A DNA stretch of 64,000 bases from Botryotinia globosa (taxonomy: Eukaryota; Ascomycota; Leotiomycetes; Helotiales; Sclerotiniaceae). The notes under the pieces are model-generated. The model was not told the DNA's origin. It was given only the letters and a program-made list of their open reading frames with translations, and ran no database searches. The stretch covers positions 1,809,501 through 1,873,500 of the forward strand of contig RCSZ01000008.1 in NCBI GenBank assembly GCA_014898425.1, given 5' to 3'. The position numbers and the translations under genes are program-made. Numbering within the stretch: the stretch's first letter is position 1; each line of letters opens with the position of its first letter. This document shows positions 38,218-49,025 of the stretch, one piece after another.

Positions 38218-38502
38218 TTATCCTCTTATCCTCTTATCCTCTTCCTCTTCCTCTTTTACCCTTTTACCCTCTTCTACTCCTAACCTCTTCTACTCCTAAC
38301 CTCTTCTACTACTCAAAAGAGTCAGCTTGCATTGATCGATATAAAATTTCGTAATTAATAATCAACATTCTCTCTCTCCCTCCCCATCTTTCATTCTCTT
38401 CTCCTCACACGTATTATATATTTATATTATATCATATAGCGAAATAATATAATATATAATATAATATAGGCAGACGATAGAAAGGATCGATTCCCTGGCT
38501 TA

Positions 38503-39305
38503 TTGAATTTCCCAAAGGTCAAGGCGTCCCTGGCTTTCATTCCAAACAGAGCACGTCTGTTGTCTCAATTGCGACCCATCACAATCTCAGATCCTCTCTC
38601 GTTCTCTCTCTCTCTCTCTTTCTCTTTCTCTCCCTCCGCTTTTTCACATTCGAATTCGAATTCTAAATCGAAACTTTGGTCTTTCCTTTCCTTTCCGTTC
38701 TCTCCTCTCGGTCTCTTCATTCCAAAGAAGGTTAAAAAAAACAAGAAAAGAAAAGAAAAGAAAGAAAGAAAGAAACAAAAAAACAAAAAAACAAAAACGC
38801 TTGCATAGCATTACAGTATTGCATATAACTGCAATCCACTGCATCAGCACTATCACATCAGCATACAGACCCGACAGCCATACCAAAAATCCCCAAGCCC
38901 AAACCAAAGAACGACCTACCTACCACACTCGATACTATTCACTACTCACTACTCTCACTCGCACAATTGTAATTATACACTTCAATTGTCATTTTCTCTC
39001 TCAATCGTTTTCCTTCCTTACTTCATTAATCAATTTTGTCTTCATCTCTCATTGCACTTTCCTCTTTCATCAGATTGTTCTGCTTCCAAAGAACATCCTT
39101 TGTTGTGGTCGGTCACTCACCTTTCAACCTCCCTCCTCTCGACTTCATTCATCCAACAAGGCTTTCCAGCCAATTCCTGTCCTTTCCCGTACAACTACCA
39201 TCGTCGCCACTAGCCATTCAATTCAATTTGGGAAAATCTATTCAAGAAAAAACATTGGTCATCAAATCATTGGGGCGAAGAGGATCTATCAGGTTTCACA
39301 AAGAG
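38503..39305 (+). promoter_or_regulatory. Probable promoter/leader of the TCP11 gene
   Basis: A pyrimidine-rich tract (CTCT run about 38597-38636), an A/G/C-poor purine tract (about 38732-38795) and then C/T-rich leader sequence. CT-rich stretches before transcription starts are common in filamentous fungi. The exact start is not determinable. Several upstream ATGs fall here. Confidence 0.4.
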
Positions 39306-39539
39306 GTATGTTTTTTGGGGCAAGTTCCCGGCCTGGTGCATGAGTACAAACAACTCTTTCGTGTGGATTCGAGAACTCCTCGAAATGGGTGTACAAGAAA
39401 ATGTTCCTACCCGCAACCGCATCCACGAGATCATACTCTTCGAAGTACAGAGCTCGCTCGTTGTTTGCCCACACACATCAACTATACCTGGAAGCCCAAG
39501 CCACTAGAAAAGGCAATTACTAACACGATACTTGAATAG
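39306..39539 (+). other. Probable 5' UTR intron of the TCP11 gene
   Basis: Donor GAG|GTATGT at 39306. A perfect TACTAAC branch sequence lies at 39518-39524, and acceptor AATAG ends at 39539. Length 234 bp. Spliced leader then runs to the ATG at 39657. Confidence 0.6.
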
Positions 39540-39656
39540 TTTTACTTTTGGCACCTTTTGCACTACGGCGCAACTCTTCTTCATCATAACAACTTGATAC
39601 TCTGAAGACAACTTTGGCAGTAAACACCACAAGGTTTGGTTGAGAGTCTAGGCAAA

Positions 39657-41791
39657 ATGGAGCACGATGCAGGGAAGAGACAACGTGGGAATAGCATCAC
39701 CACTACTCCCGAGAGACCTGCGAATAATGATGGAAGAGCTGTACCCGAGGCTCAGGTAACAGAGAGACCGCAAGAATCGAGGGAGATTAACAGCCACAAC
39801 CCTCAGGGATATGGTTTACAATCGGCCAATACATTCACGGCTAGTAGTAGCTCACCACCCACAAATCCGGCCCCCAGATATCCTTTTGAACGATCTACAA
39901 CCTCATCTAGCCAAGAAGTTTCCGAGGTGTCAAAGAAAAGTACACAGACCGTGATCAAGCCAGCATTGGAACCCCCCGTCACCAAATCAACATTAAGTGA
40001 ACTCGATGTGAATAAGATAGTACACAATCCTAAACTCCGACACGACATTAACTTCGATCCGGATTTACACTTTAGGCCCAATCTCGATGGAGAAAAGGGA
40101 CGCAAGAAGAGCCAGAAGGCCAACGATTTCTGGGAGACGATGCGATCGCAACTTGAAGGCTTTTTGATGAGCAAAGATCGTGAGCAATTCGAGAAAGATT
40201 TGGGAGATGCGGAGTGGTGTTTGCCAGCCACGCTGAAAGCCATCAAAGGCATTCTAGAAACATTAGTCCCACAGCGGGATCGGTCATCGGTCGAGGAGAC
40301 CTTTAATGTTGATCTATTAATGCAGCAATTTCGAAAAGGCGTTGCTGATCTGAATAAACTTGCGTTGTGGCTATCACAACTTTTGAAGTGCCATTGTGCG
40401 CCGATGAGAGACAGTTGGGTCGATGAGATGGTCGTTTACTTGAGTGAGGGCAACCAAAACGGAGATGTGGCAATGTTGGTCTCTGGAATGCGCAATCTGC
40501 TGGGTGTCTTGGAAGCTATGAAGCTCGTAAGTCCTATGTGATATGTGATGTGTACCTGGGAGACGTTGGCTGATGTGTGATTTAGGATGTTGCAAATCAT
40601 CAGATCAGGTGTTTGCGCCCGCTGCTCATCGAAGACACTGTCCAATTTGAGCAAAAGTTCTTTGTGAGAAAGATCGCAATGGGTAGAGTAGACATCGCTT
40701 CAGCCCATGATTGGTTCAGAAGGGCATCAAACTTGCCAGATAGTCTTCCCTCGGATGCATCAACACGAACTCAAGGAAACACGTGGGACTTCATGAAAGC
40801 CCTTGTGAATCTAACCCTACCATCGAAAGCCTTAGAACCTTTTCCTCACACTTTCCTATTCGATGAGGAGCGCCTCGTTAAACTCCGTGCGGATATGCAG
40901 GATCTAATTAACCTTGAGATTTGTATGTTCCTCTATCACAAACTTGATGCGGCATCCAAATCGAACGAGTCCCGATCTGTTCCACAGGACGATACACCTG
41001 CTGCTTCGTCTTACATCTCTTCTCCTGCCGATGAAGGTGTACTCTCCGCACCGACCGTACCCTCAGAGAATGACTTTACCGCCAAACGCAAGTATAATCA
41101 CATGGCACAGGAAAAAGGTCATTTCTCGAGAGAACTCTCAGGTCGACAAGTATGGGTACCAAATCTAGAAGACGAAGCTATGGACTCCGTATCGTCTAGC
41201 CCAAGATCATCTCCATCAACGACTGCATCTACGCCCGAGACATATCCTGTAACACCACTTTACCTGTCTATTCAGAATTCCGACTCTACGTCACAAGTGC
41301 GCACCTCTCTCCAAGCCCTCCTGGCTTCTTCTTCGTCACAAGATAGGTGGGCCGTACTATCCTCAAACATTGCTTTGCAAATTCTTCGCTCAACACCAAC
41401 ACCTATGGCACGCCTTCCAGTATTCGAATCACATCTCCAATCTCATCTCTCCAATTCGCAATCCAGGATCTATCAAGAAGCAGAAACGTACATCATCTCG
41501 AAACTTTTCCCCGAGTTACAAAAGCTTGTCGAGTCGTATACTCCGTTGACGAGTATCCAGATATTTGATGCGGCCACGTCGCCAAAACCTACGAATGGAC
41601 TTGTGAACCTCAATACCCAAGCAACTGGACAAAAGGAGGAAATTTCAGATCTTGCAACCAGAATTGCCCATATCGGTATTTTACACTGGCGAGTTTGGGC
41701 ACCATTAGCATATCTTGTTAATCCTGATGCCGAGGATGAAGTCGACGTCAACATGATTCAAGATACCGATCTGCCGGTTGACGAGTCTTGA
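39657..41791 (+). CDS. sok1: TCP11-domain protein (SOK1 homologue)
   Basis: Two exons, 39657..40526 and 40586..41791, encode 691 aa. The 59-bp intron is GTAAGT..TTTAG and keeps frame. The start is the first ATG after the leader (MEHDAGKRQRGNS). After a disordered Ser/Pro N-terminus (to about 115), the TCP11 region begins TLSELDVNKIVHNPKLRHDI. It includes FWETMRSQLEGFLMSKDREQ, IRCLRPLLIEDTVQFEQKFF and a C-terminal helical part (LATRIAHIGILHWRVWAPLA). A Ser/Thr-rich insert sits at about 425-520. Yeast Sok1 is a multicopy suppressor of PKA loss, and TCP11 proteins are linked to cAMP-PKA signalling. The biochemical activity of the fold is unknown. Confidence 0.9.
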
Positions 41792-44395
41792 AGGATTGGC
41801 AAACAGCATATCTGCAAAGATCAATCTTTCGCGGGTGCATTGTAACCGCAGAGCCGAGCCACAAAAACAGCATATCAAAAGGTCTACTCACCCGGAGTCA
41901 TATTCAAGCCCAACTCCGGATACGTTATTGCGGCAAACATTATATGAATATGAAAGAAACAATATCTCCAAGAACGGCTGGAGACGAACGACTCCTATTA
42001 CATGTACTAAAAACTTTGGAAATCGCCTCATAATCTTTTTTAACTTTACTTACCACATCTATTATAAATTTGCATTGTTCTTGGAGTCATTTGGGGCTGG
42101 GCAAGTCGGTTCGGATTCTGGTCTTGCATACCTGCATTTTTCAATTTTTTCAATTCTGATACCCACAGTCTGTCGTTTCCTTCGCATCAATCGACTACAA
42201 ATATCTGTACAATAGTTGTCGAACCATGATTCATGGTCGGTGTGTTTATTATCTGGGAAGCAACTAAAATCCACGCATCACTTAAGGGGTCCGGTTGGGG
42301 CCAAACTTGTTTTCTGTTCATTTGAAAGGATTTATTTATCTATCAGAAACACGTTTGGAGTATGCGTATTTGCGTCTTTTTCTTCTTCTTTTTGCTTTTT
42401 CTTGCAACCAACCAGTTTGGCAAGGTGCACGCTAGTATGTTTGGGTATGCGAAGTTTGGGATTTCAATTGGTGTTTTTTGTGTTTTGGGATATGCCGGAA
42501 TGGGATGGATAGGTTGGGATGACAGGTGCATAATGTTAGATCTCTTCTAGACTTTCAGCAGGGGGACCCAAGGTTAAGGGATGAATTTGATTGCGATGAG
42601 AGGAAATGGCCTGTTTGAATTGCGAGGATTGGATTGGATGTTTTGGATTGCGTGGTTGGTTGTATATTTTGGTAACTTGACAACTGTGTGCCAGTAAATG
42701 AATAAAATGGAAATCATTAAGAATTCAACATTTTAATTTGCGCTGATTGGTGTTGTGAACGTGTGAAGTGTTGAAGTTTTTGTCTAATGGTGGCAAGTGC
42801 CTTGGTTCATTCTTGGTTCATTTCCATCGATGGATTAGATTTATAGCCAATGCACACCTTATTGATGAAGTCATTCACTGATGGTGAAATTTACAAAACA
42901 TACCGACCTAGTGAAGTAATCTTGGAGTGGTATGGAATGATTGCAGGAGGAGGATTTTCATGAAATGTCCCTTGTGTACTATCATTAACTTTGACTCTCT
43001 ACATGGTTATATTTGTGAATGAGAACTTATACATCTATGTATCTAGAGACAAGAAATGATATCCATTCAGGAGAGTATAGATGGGAATGGGTATTCGGTT
43101 GATGTCTTGGAGGAAGAGAAGATGGTGAGGATTTTACAGGAGAGAGGAAGGGGGCACTAATTGGGAATTTGGCTGATAGGAGAGCTTGAATGTGTTGGGT
43201 TATGATGGGGAGTGCGAGTTTAAGTTGAGGTGCAAGTGCAAGTGCAGGTTAGTTGGTTGGAGAGGTAGGTTCGTGGGTGTGGTATAATAGACAGGAGAAT
43301 GATAATGGAGAGTAGTGATTTGTTGAGAGAGTTACTGGGTACTGGGTCTTGGGTATTGGATAAAGATATGTTTACAATGGAATAGAGTGAGTGGAGGTGG
43401 TGTGAACTTAAACATGCTCAGCCCAGTCATTATGTTGGACTCACAGTCTATCTCTAGAGACAAGAGATATTTGAGATATGTATCCTCCCAATAACCATCT
43501 CCCTATTTGTAATTTCTTTCTCATTATCATCTCCTTTCTCAAATTCACCCCCTTCGAATTCATTGATCTGATTCATATCATCCATCTTATTCACTCCCAT
43601 CAACCACAACTTTCCTTGCAAGTCTTTGTCCTTCCATTCACATAACCTACCTAGGTAATCATCAAACTTGCTCTCAAATTTTCACACACACTCTGCCTCT
43701 GTCTACATTTCCAAAATTGCTTTCTTCTTTCATCTTTAAGTTGGGTGGTGTAGCTACAAATCATCTCGCCTACCTAGTTTCTGTTTCTTTATTTATGGAC
43801 TAGCTACCTAGGCAGCTCAGCTTTTCGACACGTCGCGTAGGATTGGATAGTTGATGATTAATGATTGATTATTGGCTTTGAGAAACACGATGGCATTCTG
43901 ACTTCCCTTATTAGTTATTTACCCATCTACTGTTCACTTTTGATACTTCTTGGTTTTGATCTAACTTTTTGAAAATTAAACATTAGAAAATTGTCCATTT
44001 TTTGATTGATAGTGAGAGAGTGAGAGAGAGAGGGTGTATAGTAATAGTAATAATCACATTGCTGATAATTGCTAGAGAGTGAGTGGAATTGGAATACTAT
44101 AAAGGTATGCATGTATTGATTTCTGTGAAGAGAGAGGGATTCACTGATTGATTAAGTAGGAAGATTGTGCTTCTTGAACTAGCTTTGTTCAGCTTTCGAA
44201 TTGAAAAATTACAGTCTAGTTATAGATTAGGTCAAAGTTGATTCGAGAAGTATCTAGGAAGAAAATACTGAGCTTTTCCTTTTCCTTTTCCTTTCAAATA
44301 AAACAAAACCACCCGAGAGAAAATTATCACAACAACCATCCGACCCCTCCTCGACTATTCTCGAACTCAAAACTCAAACTTTCAACCAAGAACAA
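41792..44395. other. Intergenic, no supported gene
   Basis: 3' UTR of the TCP11 gene, then G/T-rich sequence, then a C/T-rich leader for the 1235-aa gene ending in a (CTTTTC)n tract near 44275-44297. Frames up to 145 aa overlap the UTR and show nothing recognisable. Confidence 0.5.
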
Positions 44396-47300
44396 ATGCT
44401 TCCTCGAGGAGTGCCCCCGTATCCAGGTCCTCTATACATGCCGCCCGAACAACATTATGAGTTGGTGGAGGCGCGCGCGTTGATTACGGAGCAGGGCGAT
44501 CGCATTCTGTTTGAGGAGGAGATTACGCTGAATGTGGATTTTGGGACGGAGGTGGAGGAGAGACATGTGGAGGGCTGCGTGTGTGTGGTTTGTGAGGAGG
44601 TGGAGAGGGGGATGGGGAGGAGGACGGTTATTACTGGGGGGATTGAGGGTGAGGAGGAGGGTGAAGAGGGTGAGGAAGGTCGAGAATTTGTTTGTGCTGA
44701 TGAGAAGAGAGACGATGATTATGATGATCATGATCATGATGGAGAGTCTTTATTTGTCGGCACGGGAAAAATGTCACTAGTAAAGATATCCAAGCCTCTG
44801 AGTCCAGAATTATACCGAATGAGAAGTAGGAAGCAAGCCGGCTCTAGCACAGCGAGCATCTCAACCGTCTCAAGCATGTCAACTATTCATGCGAATGAGT
44901 TGGAAAAGCGCAATGCATCTCTTGGGCAGGATGACGAGTACCAAGTAAGCGAAATGGATAGTTCTGAAGAAACTGAACACAATTCTTCGGGTGTTGCAAT
45001 CGCTTACTCGCATGCGCCCACCCCGTCATCGCGTTCTGGAGGAAATGTTTCGCGCGAGAGAGGAAGGAGTGTTGGTCAAGATTTACATGCGACTTGGGAT
45101 TCGCAGGTCGAGAAGGAGGATTGCTGGGCTGATAAGGCGAGAGGCGAGGTGGTAGGAAGTCTATCAATCGGTAGAAGCAGAGATAAAGAAAGAGAAAGCG
45201 ACAGCAGGGCAGGTTCTAGAACAAGCCATGTATGGAACTTTGCTCAGAGTCTCAACAGACGGAGCAATAACTCGGGTCATTCATCACAAACAATCCGACC
45301 TGCGGAAGGTGATCATGTCATGCTTGGAGCACAAATGGATGGGAGTGGATCTCCAGACCAGAATTCTTCATTCGAGGAAGGCGAAAGTCTCAACATGAGT
45401 TTTCAAGGCGATGAGGATATCATGGGGCCTAGAGATGGAGCGCGACCATTCATTGGCCCGCGACGCAATCCCGAGATCCACGATTTCCCCAGATTCGACC
45501 CCCAACAATTTACTCCGAGTAAGAACACGCACGCGGCTTCGCATAAATCACGGAGAAGATCAGGCTCGGAATCCGACGTTTCGACATTGGGCCCGCAGGA
45601 AGCGCGCTCACGATCTCCTTCTCTGCGATCGCGTCATTATAGTTCCCGCGGCTCCTTCTCGCTCAATTGGGATAACATTTCTTCGGATACCGTGTATCAC
45701 AAGCATGCGCGACGCTTCTATCAGAATCCGGCGGCGTACGGCGCGGAGATCCCGGGGTATAATCCCGAGACGGATAATCCGTATTTGGCGTATGATCGGT
45801 ATCAGGAGGTGAGTGAGTGGGCGGATAGCACCGAGGAAGCGGATCCCGATCATGTGGTTGCGTTGACGACGAGGGAATTGAAGAGATTGTGTGGAGCGGA
45901 GATTCGGGTTCCATTTGATTTCGTTCCTGAGGGATATGTTAATCCTCCTCCTTCGAGAGCGGGAAGTGTGGTGGGTGATGGTGGGGATGTTGTTGCGATT
46001 TTGGAGATGCATGATGATGGTGATGATGATGAAGAATTGGGATCGGAACCGAGACATAAAAATTTGGTTGATCTTCTGGGAATGCCGGGATGGGCTCATG
46101 AGTGGGAAGATATGACAAAGATGCAGAGACATTTTCATATTGTTGCAGCGGGAGATTGGAGAATGGGCCCGGCGTTTGATGTCAAGAGTAATTATTCGGA
46201 TTATTTTGGGGTGCCCTTGTTTGAACCGAATGATGTTGGGCTGAATGGGGCTAATAGGAGAGAGGTGCGTGGATTGGAGATTCCAGGCTTGAAGGAATTG
46301 GAGTTGAGGTTTAGATTGGAGGGTTGTGAGGGAGAACGTGATGGGTATAACGAGAGACGTCAGCGGAGATGCTCTGATGAGGATGTCAAGACTGGAAGTC
46401 CGACGGAATATGATAGTGATGGGTTCCTATACGATGATGATACAGGTGGAGAGGTTACAGGAAATTTTGATCCGACAGAATCCACAGGCTCCGAGGCGAA
46501 TCGATTCTCTCGACGTCCGTCTGAGGTATCTCTGAGCAATCGATCTGGCGATGGTTCTGAAGGAGATTATGCGGGTTCGATTGTTGAAGGATATGGCATT
46601 ACTGATGATCATCGCACTGGCGCCAACACCAATATACGCACCAATGATAGTTTCCGAGGACGCATGGCACGTAGCTATACCTTCCACAGCAGATCCGGTC
46701 AAGAAATATTCGCGCCATCAAACGCAGACAGTCTCGTCAGCGAAGAACCACACGACACCGACGACGACGAAGACTACGAAAGCGACGATGGAGTATCTGC
46801 CAACTATTCTTTTGGCAATTCCTCATACCATGGTACGGAATGTCAAGAAGATTACGCAATCGGTACATCGAAATTCGCACCCCACGCGTTCCAACTCTAT
46901 CCTCGCTATGAAGCAGCTAATGATTGTACGACAATTGGTATTGCGCCTTCGGAAAGAGATACTACGCGTCCTGGGTCCTGGGATGCGGATTTCATGGAAG
47001 ATATACTCGGCTATTCCGTGCACGAAGAAAGCCACAAACCGCACGATCCGACTGCGGAAATGGTGATGATGAGTTATTTGGATCCTGTTCCCACATCCCG
47101 AAGATCTTCATCGAGATCGCCATCTTCGACAGGTTCATTGACGCCGGTTCCGTCGCCTACAAAATCTGCGAAAACTACTAAATCTTTCGTCCCGACGGTG
47201 AAATCGCTTTCCCGAGCTTTCGCGAAGAATAGATCGCTCCCCCCAACACCCGAAGACGCACCATGCGAAACCTTCTCGAAACCCGGATCCAAGAGCGCTA

Positions 47301-48103
47301 GCTCCCTCGCCAAATCCTCTCTGTCAACCGCCAACATCGCCAAACTCAATAACCACAAACCGAAAGAAAAATCTGCCCTCGCCAAACCCCCCATCAAATC
47401 CAAACCCAAACACAAACACAAACCCCTCCTCCGTCTCCTCCCCCGCAAATCCAAGACCCCCGCCCCACCCAGCTCCACCTCCTCCAGCAACTCCAACACC
47501 TCCTACGTCGATCTCACGCGTTCGGGCTCCGCATACGCGGTGCCCCCCGCGCAATCCCTCATTCTCTATCTGCACGGCCGCGGATTGAGCGCAGATCACA
47601 TCGCATACGTGATGCAGACGCTCGACGAGAAATTCCTGTACAATTCGAATTCGCATTGGTGGCCGCTGGATCACGGATCTTGTGCTTCGGCGGCGCAACC
47701 GATGACTTATTTGCATCCGGCGGGAAAGACTACACTGTCTGCTATTCCTCTCTGCGCTGATGCTCCTTCGTCTTCTCAAGCTCCAGCCGGGCAAAAAATA
47801 AACCCGAATTTAAACAAGAACACAAACACAACACCAATCCGTTTCCCGTCCCACACCCTCTTCACCCCATGCACCGTCTCGCAACTCCTGCACCGATGCA
47901 CCAGAGAAGAAGAATGGTGGGAGGTAGCCAACGCGCGCGATCCGGATGGGAAAAAACTCCCAGAGAGTTTTCGGCGGTTGAAAAAGGGGATGCGGGTTCG
48001 CAAGGCGCGGGGGCTGGTTCGCAAGACGGTGGAGAATTTTTTGTGGTGGAGGATTGGTGGGGGGGTGGGCGTGCCGCATGGGAATTTGACGAGGGCTAGT
48101 TAG
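44396..48103 (+). CDS. Large uncharacterised protein, 1235 aa
   Basis: One uninterrupted exon starting MLPRGVPPYPGPLYMPPEQ. The first 70 residues look folded (HYELVEARALITEQGDRIL, then a CVCVVCEE Cys motif). Acidic runs of Glu/Gly and Asp/His follow. Residues about 150-480 and 640-1030 are Ser/Arg/Asp-rich and probably disordered. A central block (about 435-590) looks structured: YHKHARRFYQNPAAYG, EIPGYNPETDNPYLAYDRY, DLLGMPGWAHEWEDMTKMQ. The C-terminal block (about 1035-1225) contains SLILYLHGRGLSADHIAYVM and EEEWWEVANARDPDGKKLPE, then a basic end. I recognise no named domain. Frame length and composition argue it is real. Confidence 0.75.
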   Translation: MLPRGVPPYPGPLYMPPEQHYELVEARALITEQGDRILFEEEITLNVDFGTEVEERHVEGCVCVVCEEVERGMGRRTVITGGIEGEEEGEEGEEGREFVCADEKRDDDYDDHDHDGESLFVGTGKMSLVKISKPLSPELYRMRSRKQAGSSTASISTVSSMSTIHANELEKRNASLGQDDEYQVSEMDSSEETEHNSSGVAIAYSHAPTPSSRSGGNVSRERGRSVGQDLHATWDSQVEKEDCWADKARGEVVGSLSIGRSRDKERESDSRAGSRTSHVWNFAQSLNRRSNNSGHSSQTIRPAEGDHVMLGAQMDGSGSPDQNSSFEEGESLNMSFQGDEDIMGPRDGARPFIGPRRNPEIHDFPRFDPQQFTPSKNTHAASHKSRRRSGSESDVSTLGPQEARSRSPSLRSRHYSSRGSFSLNWDNISSDTVYHKHARRFYQNPAAYGAEIPGYNPETDNPYLAYDRYQEVSEWADSTEEADPDHVVALTTRELKRLCGAEIRVPFDFVPEGYVNPPPSRAGSVVGDGGDVVAILEMHDDGDDDEELGSEPRHKNLVDLLGMPGWAHEWEDMTKMQRHFHIVAAGDWRMGPAFDVKSNYSDYFGVPLFEPNDVGLNGANRREVRGLEIPGLKELELRFRLEGCEGERDGYNERRQRRCSDEDVKTGSPTEYDSDGFLYDDDTGGEVTGNFDPTESTGSEANRFSRRPSEVSLSNRSGDGSEGDYAGSIVEGYGITDDHRTGANTNIRTNDSFRGRMARSYTFHSRSGQEIFAPSNADSLVSEEPHDTDDDEDYESDDGVSANYSFGNSSYHGTECQEDYAIGTSKFAPHAFQLYPRYEAANDCTTIGIAPSERDTTRPGSWDADFMEDILGYSVHEESHKPHDPTAEMVMMSYLDPVPTSRRSSSRSPSSTGSLTPVPSPTKSAKTTKSFVPTVKSLSRAFAKNRSLPPTPEDAPCETFSKPGSKSASSLAKSSLSTANIAKLNNHKPKEKSALAKPPIKSKPKHKHKPLLRLLPRKSKTPAPPSSTSSSNSNTSYVDLTRSGSAYAVPPAQSLILYLHGRGLSADHIAYVMQTLDEKFLYNSNSHWWPLDHGSCASAAQPMTYLHPAGKTTLSAIPLCADAPSSSQAPAGQKINPNLNKNTNTTPIRFPSHTLFTPCTVSQLLHRCTREEEWWEVANARDPDGKKLPESFRRLKKGMRVRKARGLVRKTVENFLWWRIGGGVGVPHGNLTRAS

Positions 48104-49025
48104 GAGAGGAGGGAAGAAGGGGATGCGAAATGGGGTTTGGTGGTGTGAGATGCGGTGAGATGCGGTGAGATGCGGTGGTGGTGGTATACTGCGTACCCAG
48201 ACCGAAACCAACCTGGGACATGAATTCTGGAGAGGATCGATCGATGCTATTGCTGTTCTTACCATTTGAATCAGAATTCGCGCTTCGTATTGGATGAAGA
48301 CAACGACGACGACGACGATGATGATAACGAGTTCACATTCGTCTCTCTTTATTTTATATTATTTCATTCTTTCTCCTTCCGTTTCCGCGCCGAATATCTG
48401 TTTGAAGACCTCCCCCCTTTCTCATTTTCCTTTCTCATTTCCTGTTTTCCTTTTCTCTTCTTCTTTCAAAAATGTGCGTCAACTGTTCTGTTCTGTTATT
48501 TGGAATACCTCGGTGGCTATAGGATGTTGAAGGGGGAGGGGGGGTTAGTCACTTGACTTTGATTATTTTCTTTGAGTACTTGATCCATCTTTGATTCCAA
48601 TGATGTCAATAATGTACTTACTTACTTACCGCTTCATCAAAAACAGTTTAGTTTGGAATAGCTACCTACTTATTAGTAGATAGGATAGAAATAATATGCT
48701 AATATAAACGATCCAAAAGATTGAAGAAAATAAGAAAATGTGCGTTTATTCTATTGAGTTTGTTGATCTTGCATACGCACACACATAACAAGCTACTATG
48801 CAAGCAATTCCCTGGTACCTAGGTAGGTACCTATATATAAAAGCTATGTACATTTTGTGTATATGCATTTATCTGTTCATTCCCAGCAAATCTAACCGTA
48901 CCTACAACGCCGAACGCTATGCTTATAACTACCTAACTAGGTGTGTGTATTTTTATAACTGACAAGACGATTTTATACCAACCCGTGAGTTCTTTGTGAA
49001 GATAACCTGCCCATTATTCATACCA
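48104..49025. other. Convergent intergenic region
   Basis: 3' UTRs of the 1235-aa gene and CIA1. Contains three 10-bp copies of TGAGATGCGG (about 48147-48177), a GAC/GAT microsatellite (48300-48327) and repeated CTTACTTACTTACC/ACCTAGGTAGGTACCT words. No gene is supported. Confidence 0.5.

Larger units (their letters stand above)
32346..38502. other. Large gene-free interval
   Basis: Over 6 kb without a supportable coding frame on either strand: frames are mostly below 130 aa, many with non-ATG starts. It holds several heptamer arrays (listed separately), a GT-rich tract and short duplications such as TCAGGCGAGACG near 36270-36305. It may contain untranslated exons or a non-coding transcript, but the sequence alone does not show one. 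Confidence 0.5.

Noticed and set aside
39036..39539. 167-aa frame upstream of the TCP11 gene
   Set aside because: Crosses the probable 5' UTR intron, ends at its acceptor and looks like translated C/T-rich leader.
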